This document shows positions 54,993 to 63,715 of a stretch of DNA of 64,000 nucleotides, one piece after another. Every line of letters begins with the position of its first letter. Position 1 is the stretch's first letter. Source of the stretch: Clostridium sp. chh4-2 (GTDB lineage Bacteria; Bacillota; Clostridia; Lachnospirales; Lachnospiraceae). A program made the position numbers and the translations under genes. The notes beneath the pieces were generated by a model. That model did no database searches. It was given only the letters and a program-made list of their open reading frames with translations, and was not told where the DNA came from. The stretch spans positions 186,001 through 250,000 of the forward strand of contig NZ_PKUU01000005.1 in assembly GCF_002899675.1 (NCBI RefSeq). Direction: 5' to 3'.

Positions 54993-56075
54993 TTGAAAGC
55001 AACTATACATCCCATAGAGCCCTTCGACGCGTCTCTTGGTACCACAATAAGATTTACCTGGAATGGAAACCAAATCCATAAAGTGCGGTGCTCCATCTGT
55101 GAAAATGAGCTTGGCACTTCTGTCTTTAACGAAGATTACATTTACAACGAAACAATTGACATCATGAAACAGGAATTTATTATCCCACCAAATTCCGGGC
55201 TGAAAAATGGCATCAACTACATCTGTTACATCACAGTCATAGATGCCGAAAATTCCGAATCAGACCGGAGCGATCCTTCGCAGTTTTATTGCTTTACAAC
55301 TCCGGTTTTCCAGCTGTCAATTAAAAATAATGATGTTATCCGCTCATCCAGCTACGAAGTCGGCTTATCATATGCTCAGGCAGAAAATGAAGAACTGCAG
55401 TCCTATTCTATTTATTTGTATTCCTACCAAAAAACGTTAATACAATCTTCCGGCACAGTCTACGATACGCAATCCTCCTACTTGATCTCTTCGTTGGAAA
55501 ATGCCAATCAATATTATATTCGCGCAGCAGGCATCACAAAACATGGAATGCATCTTGAGACCAGAGATATTTTATTTACGGTTGCATATGAGAATTTGCA
55601 GTCCTTTTCCACCTTAGAATTAAATAATATGCCTGATCTCGGTGCTGTCGAACTGCGCAGCAACCTGATTTCCACAGAAGGTCAATCAGATAATCCGGTT
55701 ATCTTTATCGACAATAAATATGCTGATCTCAGAGATAATTCAGTCGTATTCCAGACAGGATATCAGATTGAAGGCGATTTCAGTCATGTATTTAAATTAT
55801 TTGACTGCAAAATAAACCAAAAAATCCTCACTCTTTCCGATGGGAATAAAACTCAAATCGATTGTTTTTACCGCGAAGGAACATTCGATAATTCTTCCGG
55901 TAAAAAGGCAGTGATCGAATTGACAGCAGCCTCATCCGACGTCAACTACGTCATCTACAGCAACTATTTTGAAATTCCAACTGATGAGCAATGTATCTGT
56001 TTCTGTACCACCCGAACCGGTAACTTTTTTGATATTGCCGCCCTGCTTCTCCCAAAAACAACTGAAAGGAAGTGA
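54993..56075 (+). CDS. Baseplate protein with fibronectin-III-like domains
   Basis: 360 residues, start TTG with AGAGGTGATT. Fn3-like repeats at about 1-100 and 105-205 (FDASLGTTIRFTWNG; YICYITVIDAENSESDRSDP; YYIRAAGITKHGMHL), then a beta-rich C-terminal part. Located directly before the distal tail protein and hub and 3 bp short of overlap with the former, so a distal-tail or tip decoration protein is likely. Confidence 0.6.
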   Translation: MKATIHPIEPFDASLGTTIRFTWNGNQIHKVRCSICENELGTSVFNEDYIYNETIDIMKQEFIIPPNSGLKNGINYICYITVIDAENSESDRSDPSQFYCFTTPVFQLSIKNNDVIRSSSYEVGLSYAQAENEELQSYSIYLYSYQKTLIQSSGTVYDTQSSYLISSLENANQYYIRAAGITKHGMHLETRDILFTVAYENLQSFSTLELNNMPDLGAVELRSNLISTEGQSDNPVIFIDNKYADLRDNSVVFQTGYQIEGDFSHVFKLFDCKINQKILTLSDGNKTQIDCFYREGTFDNSSGKKAVIELTAASSDVNYVIYSNYFEIPTDEQCICFCTTRTGNFFDIAALLLPKTTERK

Positions 56076-56080
56076 ATCAA

Positions 56081-56995
56081 ATGTTCTGTGGACATAGTTT
56101 TACCTCAAGCAGCGATGCTCTGATCTCTCATGCGGCTTCAGCTAATACGATCGAACAATTAACAATTCAAAATGCGGTCTTTGATGAAATTTATGCAACA
56201 ATCGATACCATAGATACCAACACTTATGACGGCACAATCCCCTCTGACTGGACATTTGCAACTCGTTTCCATGCTTTATTTAACGGAGATCTGTATGGCG
56301 GAAATGTAAACTTTACAGAATCCATTGTAGAGTTAGTCAGAATTAAGAAACGAACAGGTAAGGACACTAAGTTCAAAACCATATTTGAAAAAGAAATACA
56401 GTGCAATGAAGACTTGTCAATCGAGTACCTGGATTACTTTGAACCAACCGGTGAAATCGAATATGCATACGTTCCCGTCATTTCCGGCGGTGAGGCCAAT
56501 TATATCGTAAATAAGGTAACCTCTGTATTTGATCACTATTTCCTATGTGAAAAAGGAAGATCCTTCCCGTTAATTTTGGATGCCAAATACACTCAGGAAA
56601 TAACTTACGAATCAAATCAGGTAAAACCGCTTGGCAGAAAATATCCTATCACGGTTGTCAACGGCAATACCGGTTACAAGTCCGGCAGCATGGACTGCAC
56701 GTTTCTTGAGTTAAAAGAATTTAACCCTGAAATTAAAACTTCTTTTGATTACAGAAACCTGATCTACGATGCTTTAACCAATGGAAAACCAAAAATATTA
56801 AAAGATATGGAAGGCAATTTATTAATGGTCAACATCAGCGGATCGATCTCTGAATCAGACCGCACTTATAACTATTATGAAAATGACGGCTTCTTTTATA
56901 TCACGTCCAATTTTAAATGGACGGAATGCGGGGATGCCTATGATGTGGGCGATTTATACGACAACAATTTCATTGATACAGACAGGGATCGGTAG
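56081..56995 (+). CDS. Distal-tail-like protein
   Basis: 304 residues, ATG 56081 with AAGGAAGTG upstream (GTG 56072 overlaps the previous stop). Segments VELVRIKKRTGKDTKFKTIF and YITSNFKWTECGDAYDVGDL. Between fn3 protein and hub, so most likely the Dit-type ring linking tube to tip; sequence similarity is too weak to be certain. Confidence 0.5.
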   Translation: MFCGHSFTSSSDALISHAASANTIEQLTIQNAVFDEIYATIDTIDTNTYDGTIPSDWTFATRFHALFNGDLYGGNVNFTESIVELVRIKKRTGKDTKFKTIFEKEIQCNEDLSIEYLDYFEPTGEIEYAYVPVISGGEANYIVNKVTSVFDHYFLCEKGRSFPLILDAKYTQEITYESNQVKPLGRKYPITVVNGNTGYKSGSMDCTFLELKEFNPEIKTSFDYRNLIYDALTNGKPKILKDMEGNLLMVNISGSISESDRTYNYYENDGFFYITSNFKWTECGDAYDVGDLYDNNFIDTDRDR

Positions 56996-57003
56996 GTGAA
57001 CAT

Positions 57004-58536
57004 ATGGCATACGATGTAACACAGACCGATCTGAATCTTTTGAAACAGTCGACGCAGGAAATATTTCTAAAAGTTGAACTGCTCAATCAAAAATATAAGA
57101 TATTGGATTCCCTAGAAGGCGTCATTATCAACGATAATTTTAGTGTAAATAATGATTCCGTCCAAAGGCGTTCCTATACCTGCGATCTCCACGTAACTGA
57201 TTCCAGTTTTATGATTGGTTCTGATAAAAAAATATGGCTTGATAAAAAGCTTAGAGTCTATTACGGCATAAAATCCCTGCGCGAGAATAAAATTATCTGG
57301 TACCGGATCGGCACCTTTGTGTATGTCTCGATGAACTATAAATATTCTCAGACAGAGCGTACCCTTTCACTCACCTGTGCCGACCTTATGGCGGAATACG
57401 ACGGAACATTAAACGGCCAGCTGGCCGGATATGACCCTTCCGCCCCTGATTCTGAAGATATTGCGCATAAATTAACAATTCCTGCCGGACAAGATATACG
57501 GACCTCCGTCATCAGCCTTCTAAAAACGGCACAAATTGAAAATTACTTTGTAGAAGATATAAAAAAGGAAGTCCCTTATGATCTTGAATTCAACACCGGA
57601 ACCACCTATTGTGAAATATGGACGAAATTACGCGATCTCTACGACGCCTGGGAATTTTTCTTTGATGCGGACGGAACATTTATATGGCGTGAAATCCCAA
57701 ACTGTCTGACGGACAATATTTCATTTGATGACTCTCTACTGCAAAATATTGTAATAGACGAATCAGCCTCTTTATCCTTTGATAATATCTATAATGTAAC
57801 TGAAGTATGGGGAAAGGTTTTAGAATTAGAGAATAAAGACTGCTATGCCAAAAGTTCTGTATACACAGGAAATGTTTATCACATTAATTTTGATTTTTAT
57901 TCCTCCTGGGATGATATTGATCATTTGACGCAAATTGCCGTAAAAATATGTTCCGACAATCTGGACTCCCCGCAATTTTCCATTAACAACTACTCTCCCA
58001 TCCCCATTTTTGACGGAAACGGTAATCCATTAAAAGCGAATTCACTAAAATCTGATACAACCTACGTATTCAGATATCGGCGGTTAACCGCAGATGAATC
58101 CGGCATTTCTTCCGCTTTATTCCTCTTAGGTCAATATCAGTGCTATGGAAAATATGTGGAAACTTCAGATCTCTGTCCATTTTCAGTACAAAACCTGGGC
58201 TATGAAATCGCTCAGTCTCTGGATTATGATACGCTGAGCGACGATGCGGCCTGCTATAACCAAGCGGAATATTTAACTTATTCAACAACAGCCATGATGG
58301 ATACTTTAACTTTAACAACACTGGTTATTCCCTGGCTGGAAGTCAATACAAAAGTGGAGTACACTCCCAAATACAGCAACGAAAAAAATCAATATATTAT
58401 TAAAAGTTTCAGCTGGTCAACTGGCGCTGGAACGATGACATTAACTCTCTATAAATTCCTGGAGAGTTTTTCCTTTGTCAGCAACAGACGAAATCAAAAT
58501 AAGAATAAGGAAGGTGATGGTAATGGCGAAATTTGA
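57004..58536 (+). CDS. Tail hub / tip protein (DUF5048-type)
   Basis: 510 residues. N-terminal barrel-like part (QEIFLKVELLNQKYKILDSL; GVIINDNFSVNNDSVQRRSY), central FYDAWEFFFDADGTFIWREIP and C-terminal PWLEVNTKVEYTPKYSN, typical of hub proteins of clostridial siphophages (DUF5048). It forms the tip channel through which the tape measure would pass. No peptidase motif visible, so no wall-lytic domain here. Confidence 0.65.
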   Translation: MAYDVTQTDLNLLKQSTQEIFLKVELLNQKYKILDSLEGVIINDNFSVNNDSVQRRSYTCDLHVTDSSFMIGSDKKIWLDKKLRVYYGIKSLRENKIIWYRIGTFVYVSMNYKYSQTERTLSLTCADLMAEYDGTLNGQLAGYDPSAPDSEDIAHKLTIPAGQDIRTSVISLLKTAQIENYFVEDIKKEVPYDLEFNTGTTYCEIWTKLRDLYDAWEFFFDADGTFIWREIPNCLTDNISFDDSLLQNIVIDESASLSFDNIYNVTEVWGKVLELENKDCYAKSSVYTGNVYHINFDFYSSWDDIDHLTQIAVKICSDNLDSPQFSINNYSPIPIFDGNGNPLKANSLKSDTTYVFRYRRLTADESGISSALFLLGQYQCYGKYVETSDLCPFSVQNLGYEIAQSLDYDTLSDDAACYNQAEYLTYSTTAMMDTLTLTTLVIPWLEVNTKVEYTPKYSNEKNQYIIKSFSWSTGAGTMTLTLYKFLESFSFVSNRRNQNKNKEGDGNGEI

Positions 58537-59149
58537 AGATCTTCCATTAACCAATTTCCCAGATTCAGAAGATAACTGGGCGAGAATGCAGGATATTACA
58601 GCCAGCCTTCTCACAATCGCGCTGCAATACAACGCTTTGTGGGATGCCGGCGACATAGACGCTGCCAACACGTTACTGGAAAACAATCCAAAACTAAAGA
58701 GTACGATTTTTAATGCGGATAAATGGAACAAATTAAGAGATGGGCTTATCGCGTTGGAAAGATACTATCTCAATGATGTGCAGACCTTTATAGAACGGGT
58801 AGCCCAGTCCACAATTGGAATTAACGATAATGCATCTGATGATGAAAAAGTGACAAATACCTACTCTGCCAATAAAATCGATCAGCTGACTGGGTATTAC
58901 TCTGATTCTTTTAATATAGAAACTTCCGACTGGAGCGATGATTTCATTTATACCCATGAAGACGCCTCCATTGGCGCTGATGACATCATTGAAGTTTATT
59001 TTCATTCAGACAGCTATACAGCTGTTTCAAAAGCTCAAATACGCCTGATAAGCGGTTCAGGTGCCGGAAACTTCCAATTAAAAGCAAAGAAGCTTCCAAT
59101 CGGAACAATAACGGTTGATTTTTATAAGGTGGTGAAGATAAATGGCTAA
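58523..59149 (+). CDS. Tip-associated structural protein
   Basis: 208 residues from ATG 58523 with AAGGAAGG, overlapping the hub gene end by 14 bases (coupled). Helical N-terminal half (DSEDNWARMQDITASLLTIA), a FIERVAQSTIGINDNASDDE central segment and a beta-rich C-terminus. Common companion of hub genes in this group; role unknown. Confidence 0.55.
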   Translation: MAKFEDLPLTNFPDSEDNWARMQDITASLLTIALQYNALWDAGDIDAANTLLENNPKLKSTIFNADKWNKLRDGLIALERYYLNDVQTFIERVAQSTIGINDNASDDEKVTNTYSANKIDQLTGYYSDSFNIETSDWSDDFIYTHEDASIGADDIIEVYFHSDSYTAVSKAQIRLISGSGAGNFQLKAKKLPIGTITVDFYKVVKING

Positions 59150-60461
59150 AACTGGACGAATTAATTTTGGCGGAGGCGGCGGGATTGATCCCGATGAATT
59201 GAATGCGCTTCCGGAACACGTTTTAACAAACAAGATATTTGGCGGCAGCGGCAGCGACGAACCTCAGACCGGAAGCATGCCTAACCGCGGCGCCGTATCC
59301 CAAGCATTAAATGCAGGCGGCAGTTATACAATACCTGCCGGATATCATAATGGATCTGGCAAAGTTACTGCCAATAGTTTATCAAGTCAGACTTCGGCTA
59401 CTGCTACTGCCGGATATATTTATAATGGTAAAACTGCGTGGGTTAACGGTTCCAAGATAACTGGGAACATGACGGTAGGAAGTATCCTAAATTTTAGTGC
59501 AGCCGCATACAATTACACGCAAATTTTATTAAAATGGCAAAATCCGTATGCGGCGACTGGAAGACCTTTTAGCGGAGTTTTTATCAACTACTCTACCAGT
59601 GGTTATCCTGGAACTGGTGGAACCAGAATATATACTGGATATGGTAGTAATGCAGCGGCTGGAGGATGGTCACAGACGATTGTCACTATGCCCAATATAA
59701 ATACAACCTATTATTTCAGTGCCACTGCATTTTGCTCATGTAGCGCAGGCGATATATGGGGAAATACTTTAAATTCTAGTTGCAAAACAAATAACGAACT
59801 ATATTTGACTTTCACGTCTGCTCAAAATTATACAATTCCATCAGGGCATACAAGGGCTACGATCTTCTGCGTTGGAGGTGGTTCAAGCGGCTATGGCACT
59901 AGTGGTGGAGAAGGTGCTCCTGGAGGTGGTGGAGGTTATACAAGCCAGGCTGATTTAGAAGTCGGCCCTGGTCAAGTATTAAATGTTATTGTTGGTGCAG
60001 GAGGCGCACAAGGCAAACCTTATGGACCTGAATTTTATGCAGGAAGTCCTTCATCAGTCTCCCGTAATGGCATCACCCTATGTAATGCAAATGGTGGTAA
60101 TGGAACATCAGGTGGTTCTGGTGGCGGCGGCATAAGAGGTAACGGTGGTTCAAATGGTGGTAATGGCAGCGGCGGTGGATCTGGACAGGGCAGAACCACA
60201 AGAGCCTATGGTTGGAGTAACGGTACCCTATACTCAGGAGGTGGAGGTGGTGGCTCTACTAATAAATCCAGTGCACCTGGTTCTGGTGGTGCTGGTGGTG
60301 GTGCAAACGGTGCACAAACTGGAAATGGTAGTGCTGGATCCGCAAATACCGGTGGCGGTGGCGGTGGTGGCGGATCACAATGGAGTTATAATTATGACGA
60401 GTGGTATACTGGAAAAGGTGGTGCCGGCGGTAGTGGCATTGTTCTAATAAGACTATATTAG
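59142..60461 (+). CDS. Polyglycine-rich adhesin-type tail tip protein
   Basis: 439 residues, overlaps the previous gene by 8 bases. N-terminal GGGGGIDPDELNALPE, a Ser/Thr-rich beta region, then from about residue 240 to the end an extreme Gly/Ser repeat domain (runs such as GGGGGGGGSQWSYN) interspersed with GAGGAQGK and GSGGAGGG blocks. This resembles the polyglycine-II sandwich adhesins (gp38-type) that tip some phage fibres and determine host range. Ends GGAGGSGIVLIRLY, a motif of collagen-like/gly-rich phage proteins. Confidence 0.7.
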   Translation: MAKTGRINFGGGGGIDPDELNALPEHVLTNKIFGGSGSDEPQTGSMPNRGAVSQALNAGGSYTIPAGYHNGSGKVTANSLSSQTSATATAGYIYNGKTAWVNGSKITGNMTVGSILNFSAAAYNYTQILLKWQNPYAATGRPFSGVFINYSTSGYPGTGGTRIYTGYGSNAAAGGWSQTIVTMPNINTTYYFSATAFCSCSAGDIWGNTLNSSCKTNNELYLTFTSAQNYTIPSGHTRATIFCVGGGSSGYGTSGGEGAPGGGGGYTSQADLEVGPGQVLNVIVGAGGAQGKPYGPEFYAGSPSSVSRNGITLCNANGGNGTSGGSGGGGIRGNGGSNGGNGSGGGSGQGRTTRAYGWSNGTLYSGGGGGGSTNKSSAPGSGGAGGGANGAQTGNGSAGSANTGGGGGGGGSQWSYNYDEWYTGKGGAGGSGIVLIRLY

Positions 60462-60471
60462 GAGGTAAGAA

Positions 60472-60873
60472 ATGATAGTATGGCAAATGTATGCATTTAT
60501 ATTAGATGAGGAGATTCTCAATATCACTCATTGTGAAAATTACGAAGAAGCTAATCGGATTGCAAAAGCAGTATATGGTGAGGAAGCCATCGCAGTAGAC
60601 TGCCTGCAATATCCATGTCAAATCGGCGATAAACACATAAATGGTGTATTTTATCATGTTGATCCCAATACAGGAGATCAAACACCAATTCAGTATGTTC
60701 CTACACAGGAACAACAAGTCCAAAAACTAGAATTGGATAAAACAATACTAGAGGCAGAGTTGATATCTACCCAACTAGCACTAACAGAACAGTATGAGAA
60801 AAGCCTCGCATTAGAGGATGAAGTTACCAATACACAAATCGCATTAACAGAAATTTATGAAAGGATGGAATAA
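60472..60873 (+). CDS. Tail-fibre-chaperone-like protein
   Basis: 133 residues, GGAGG start. N-terminal alpha/beta part (MIVWQMYAFILDEEILNI; ANRIAKAVYGEEAIAVDC), then a coiled coil with an internal duplication (ISTQLALTEQYEKSLALEDEV / NTQIALTEIYERME). Position right after the tip adhesin fits an assembly chaperone or a tip protein. Confidence 0.55.
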   Translation: MIVWQMYAFILDEEILNITHCENYEEANRIAKAVYGEEAIAVDCLQYPCQIGDKHINGVFYHVDPNTGDQTPIQYVPTQEQQVQKLELDKTILEAELISTQLALTEQYEKSLALEDEVTNTQIALTEIYERME

Positions 60874-60876
60874 AAT

Positions 60877-60978
60877 ATGGCAAAAATATATGCAGACTTA
60901 ATACGAAAAGGTTTTAAAACAATTGAACAGGTACCTGAAAGGATAAGATCAGAAGTTAAAGCTCTATTAAATAATTAA
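60877..60978 (+). CDS. CD1375-family mini-protein
   Basis: 33 residues, start 3 bases after the previous stop: MAKIYADLIRKGFKTIEQVP then ERIRSEVKALLNN. Clear match in pattern to the tiny CD1375-type proteins encoded between fibre and lysis genes in clostridial prophages. Function unknown. Too short for most gene callers. Confidence 0.7.
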   Translation: MAKIYADLIRKGFKTIEQVPERIRSEVKALLNN

Positions 60979-61038
60979 TCTTCTAATTTTTTCTCTACTA
61001 AATAATCATTCGGAAACTCTTTTATTCGGAGGCCAAAC

Positions 61039-61836
61039 ATGATACCCATTACAAAACAAATCAAACAAATTAACTGCTATGCCGATAAAAATAACCCGGT
61101 ATGGATCGTAATACACGAAACAGACAATTATACCGCCGGTTCGGGAGCTAAAGCCCATTCAAAAGCGCATAATAACGGCAATCTGAACACCTCTGTACAT
61201 TACTATGTTGATGATCATTCTATTTATCAGACTCTCAGCCATAGTGATGGCGCTTGGGCTGTAGGTCATCAATATGGCACACCTCCAGTCCCCGGAGTCA
61301 GCAACTACAATTCCATCAACATTGAAATTTGTGTTAATCCAGACAGTGATTATGATATAGCCAGAAAAAATTGTATCGATCTTGTAAAATATTTAATCCA
61401 GGAAACAGGCATTGCTGCCGATCATGTTATTCGACATTACGATGCAAAACTCAAATGGTGTCCACGAAAGATGATGGATAATCCAAAACTTTGGACAGAG
61501 TTTAAAGAACAATTGATCGCCAAAAAATCCGGGTGGCATCAAGAATGCGGTGGCTGGCGTTTTTATCTGGGAGACACTGGCAATTATATATCGAATGACT
61601 GGTACTGGGATAGTAAGAACTGGTATTGGTTTGACGGAGCCGGAATGATGGTTTCCGACACATGGAAAACAGGTTCAGACGGTAAATGGTATTATCTAAG
61701 TTCTGATGGAAGTATGGCGAAAAATCAATGGATCATTTGGAATAATCGCTTATATAAGGTCACCGAAGATGGAAGCATGTTTCAAGGTGATATACATTTA
61801 AAAACTGATTCCAATGGAGCTTTGATTCAATACTAA
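61039..61836 (+). CDS. N-acetylmuramoyl-L-alanine amidase with cell-wall-binding repeats
   Basis: 265 residues, GGAGG start. Amidase_2 domain at about 1-155: zinc ligands His26 in VIHETDN, a later His in VIRHYDAK and the Cys/Lys region KWCPRKMM. C-terminal 100 residues are aromatic repeats (WYWFDGAGMMVSDTWK; WYYLSSDGSMAKNQW; LYKVTEDGSMFQG) of the choline-binding type that anchor to teichoic acids. It lyses the producing cell together with the holin. A strong terminator follows, closing the tail operon. Confidence 0.9.
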   Translation: MIPITKQIKQINCYADKNNPVWIVIHETDNYTAGSGAKAHSKAHNNGNLNTSVHYYVDDHSIYQTLSHSDGAWAVGHQYGTPPVPGVSNYNSINIEICVNPDSDYDIARKNCIDLVKYLIQETGIAADHVIRHYDAKLKWCPRKMMDNPKLWTEFKEQLIAKKSGWHQECGGWRFYLGDTGNYISNDWYWDSKNWYWFDGAGMMVSDTWKTGSDGKWYYLSSDGSMAKNQWIIWNNRLYKVTEDGSMFQGDIHLKTDSNGALIQY

Positions 61837-61896
61837 AGTCCAATGTTATATATTATAAAGTTTCAAAAACAGCTTAACTCCCAAATCAATCTTCCA

Positions 61897-61937
61897 AAAT
61901 AAGGTAGCCGAATCCCCTTCAGCTACCTTATTTTTTT
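61897..61937 (+). terminator. Terminator at the end of the tail operon
   Basis: AAATAAGGTAGC / GCTACCTTATTT perfect 12-bp stem with T-run. Confidence 0.85.
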
Positions 61938-62213
61938 CTTCCCCTCCCCCGCTCCAAAAATTCAATAAAAAATTGGGCAATCCCTCCATTTTTTCCAAAA
62001 ACCCCCTTGCCTAACTCCCCCAAATCAGTTACTATATTTACATAAATAATTATCCAATTATTTATACCCGCCAGTTCTGAAAAGAGTGCGGTTTTGCCCG
62101 TATAGCCGGTGTCCGGTCCCAAACACAACCATCCCGTGAACACGCGGCTGCTGGCGGCGTCTTTTTAACATTTTCTCCCTCTTCTGCATATCTTAAATAA
62201 AAAAGGAACTTTT
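61938..62213. other. Gap with no gene
   Basis: AT- and C-rich, without credible coding frame. The GC-rich segment 62095-62165 (ending GCGGCGTCTTTTTA) may be a terminator for leftward or rightward RNA, not resolved. Confidence 0.35.
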
Positions 62214-62696
62214 ATGTCTTCTCTCTCCTATTCTCAAATTACAGGCACAATTTCTGAGATAACTTCTTATGAAAAGAATTGCTGCCATCAACTGATCTCA
62301 ATAAATACAGCTTACGGCCCTGCCTCCATTGTCCTTTCTCCCAACACATATGTGGCAGAGAATGAAACATTGTGTCCCGGCATGACCATTACGGCTTTCT
62401 ATGACACCAATCAGCCGGTTCCGCTGATCTATCCGCCCAGATATCAGGCTGTTGCCATTGCGGTTTTAAAAGATGATGAAACGGTGGCTCTGCACTACTT
62501 CAATAATAATTTGGTGGCTTCAGATGACAGCTTAGTGCTCAATCTGTCCGAATCCACCGTTATTAAGACAGCCAATGGGCAATATTATAACTGTAAGCCC
62601 GGCGGCAATATCCTGCTGGTTTACTACCATACCACAACCCGGAGCATTCCTCCTCAGACAACTCCACATAAAATCATCGTATTCTGTCAATATTAA
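62214..62696 (+). CDS. Conserved hypothetical protein
   Basis: 160 residues, ATG with AAAGGAAC. Beta-rich, no signal peptide or membrane helix: MSSLSYSQITGTISEITSYE, PGMTITAFYDTNQPVPLIYP, ending PHKIIVFCQY. Resembles uncharacterised short clostridial proteins with an OB-like pattern. Separate from the tail operon by its terminator. Confidence 0.6.
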   Translation: MSSLSYSQITGTISEITSYEKNCCHQLISINTAYGPASIVLSPNTYVAENETLCPGMTITAFYDTNQPVPLIYPPRYQAVAIAVLKDDETVALHYFNNNLVASDDSLVLNLSESTVIKTANGQYYNCKPGGNILLVYYHTTTRSIPPQTTPHKIIVFCQY

Positions 62697-62716
62697 AAAG
62701 CCTGTAAACAAAAGAG

Positions 62717-62930
62717 TGTTCTTTCTTGGCTTTGGGTGCGGAGCAGCGCCGAAGGGTTAATATCCCGTGTCCGCTGGGCTTCCTACTCGCCATAAAAATG
62801 AACGTGACTGTCGGACACAAAATACATGTGTTCGCCAGTCACGTTCATTTTTACGGCTCATATTCAGATGGCGGTACACTGGGATATTAACCCTCCGGCG
62901 CTGCTCCGCACCCAAAGCCAAGAAAAAACA
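62717..62930. repeat. Second long palindromic repeat, 50-bp arms
   Basis: Arms at 62717-62766 and 62881-62930 are reverse complements at 48 of 50 positions; inside is a second inverted repeat, AAAAATGAACGTGACTG (62794-62810) and its complement (62836-62852). Total about 214 bp, no gene. It resembles in design, but not in sequence, the repeat at 2494-2750. Confidence 0.75.
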
Positions 62931-63004
62931 CAAAAGAGAAAATAACATTTAAAAATGCAAAGAAAAAACCGGGAAGCCGAATCTTCTTCCGCTTCCCGAT
63001 TTAC

Positions 63005-63691
63005 TTATGCCTGCTGTTCAAAATAATCTTTATAATCCACTTCTATCGTATGTCTCATACGTTCCATACTATAATACAAATGGGCGCTTAACGCTTTTTC
63101 CAGCCGGTTCATATCCTTGGCCTGGATGAGATCAAACAGCTCTGTATGTTCTTTTATAATCCTTGTAAAATCAGTTTCTGTTACAAAATCCAGCATTCGG
63201 AATCTGGTATAATGAAGCTGCTGTTCCTGAATCACGCCCCAAACCTTCATCTTATTGGTCGCTTCGAACCAGAGCGCATGCATCTGCGCATCCATCCGGT
63301 AAAACTGTTCAGCCTCAAAACCCGGCTGTTCAATCAGAAGCTGCTGTTTTCTGATCATATATCTGATATCTTCCAAAAGCATAGGCGTTGAAATCTCTAA
63401 AAAATCTCTGAGCACCATGCTCTCTACTGCCATCCTCATATAAATCATCTGTCTGATATTATTGAGGTTCAGCAAAGTTACGTAAGTGCCGGAATAGGGA
63501 ACCGTATGTACAAATCCCTGTTCCTGAAGTCGCTGCAGAGCGTCCCTCACAGGCGTCCTCGACACTTCAAATCTGGCACAGATCTCATTTTCACTGATCG
63601 ACTGCCCTGGTTTCAATTCCAGATCCAGAATTTCCCGCTTCAGGACATCGAATACCATCTCCCCGCGGTTTCTATAGGTTTTTTCCACCAT
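63005..63691 (-). CDS. GntR/FadR-family regulator
   Basis: 228 residues. N-terminal winged helix at about 8-75 (VFDVLKREILDLELKPGQSI; EICARFEVSRTPVRDALQRL) and a C-terminal all-helical FCD domain with metal-binding His/Asp (FYRMDAQMHALWFEATNK; HLYYSMERMRHTI). Proteins of this class repress sugar-acid catabolism genes. It is 24 bp downstream of a sugar-acid dehydrogenase gene and reads in the same direction. Confidence 0.85.
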   Translation of the reverse strand: MVEKTYRNRGEMVFDVLKREILDLELKPGQSISENEICARFEVSRTPVRDALQRLQEQGFVHTVPYSGTYVTLLNLNNIRQMIYMRMAVESMVLRDFLEISTPMLLEDIRYMIRKQQLLIEQPGFEAEQFYRMDAQMHALWFEATNKMKVWGVIQEQQLHYTRFRMLDFVTETDFTRIIKEHTELFDLIQAKDMNRLEKALSAHLYYSMERMRHTIEVDYKDYFEQQA

Positions 63692-63715
63692 GTCAGCCTC
63701 CCTGTCTGAAAATAA

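Noticed and set aside
60259..60486. Histidine-rich reverse frame
   Set aside because: It is only the complement of the glycine codons of the polyglycine protein.
13551..61937. Complete prophage
   Set aside because: No integrase, portal, terminase, capsid, protease or replication gene; no duplicated att site found by eye at the ends.
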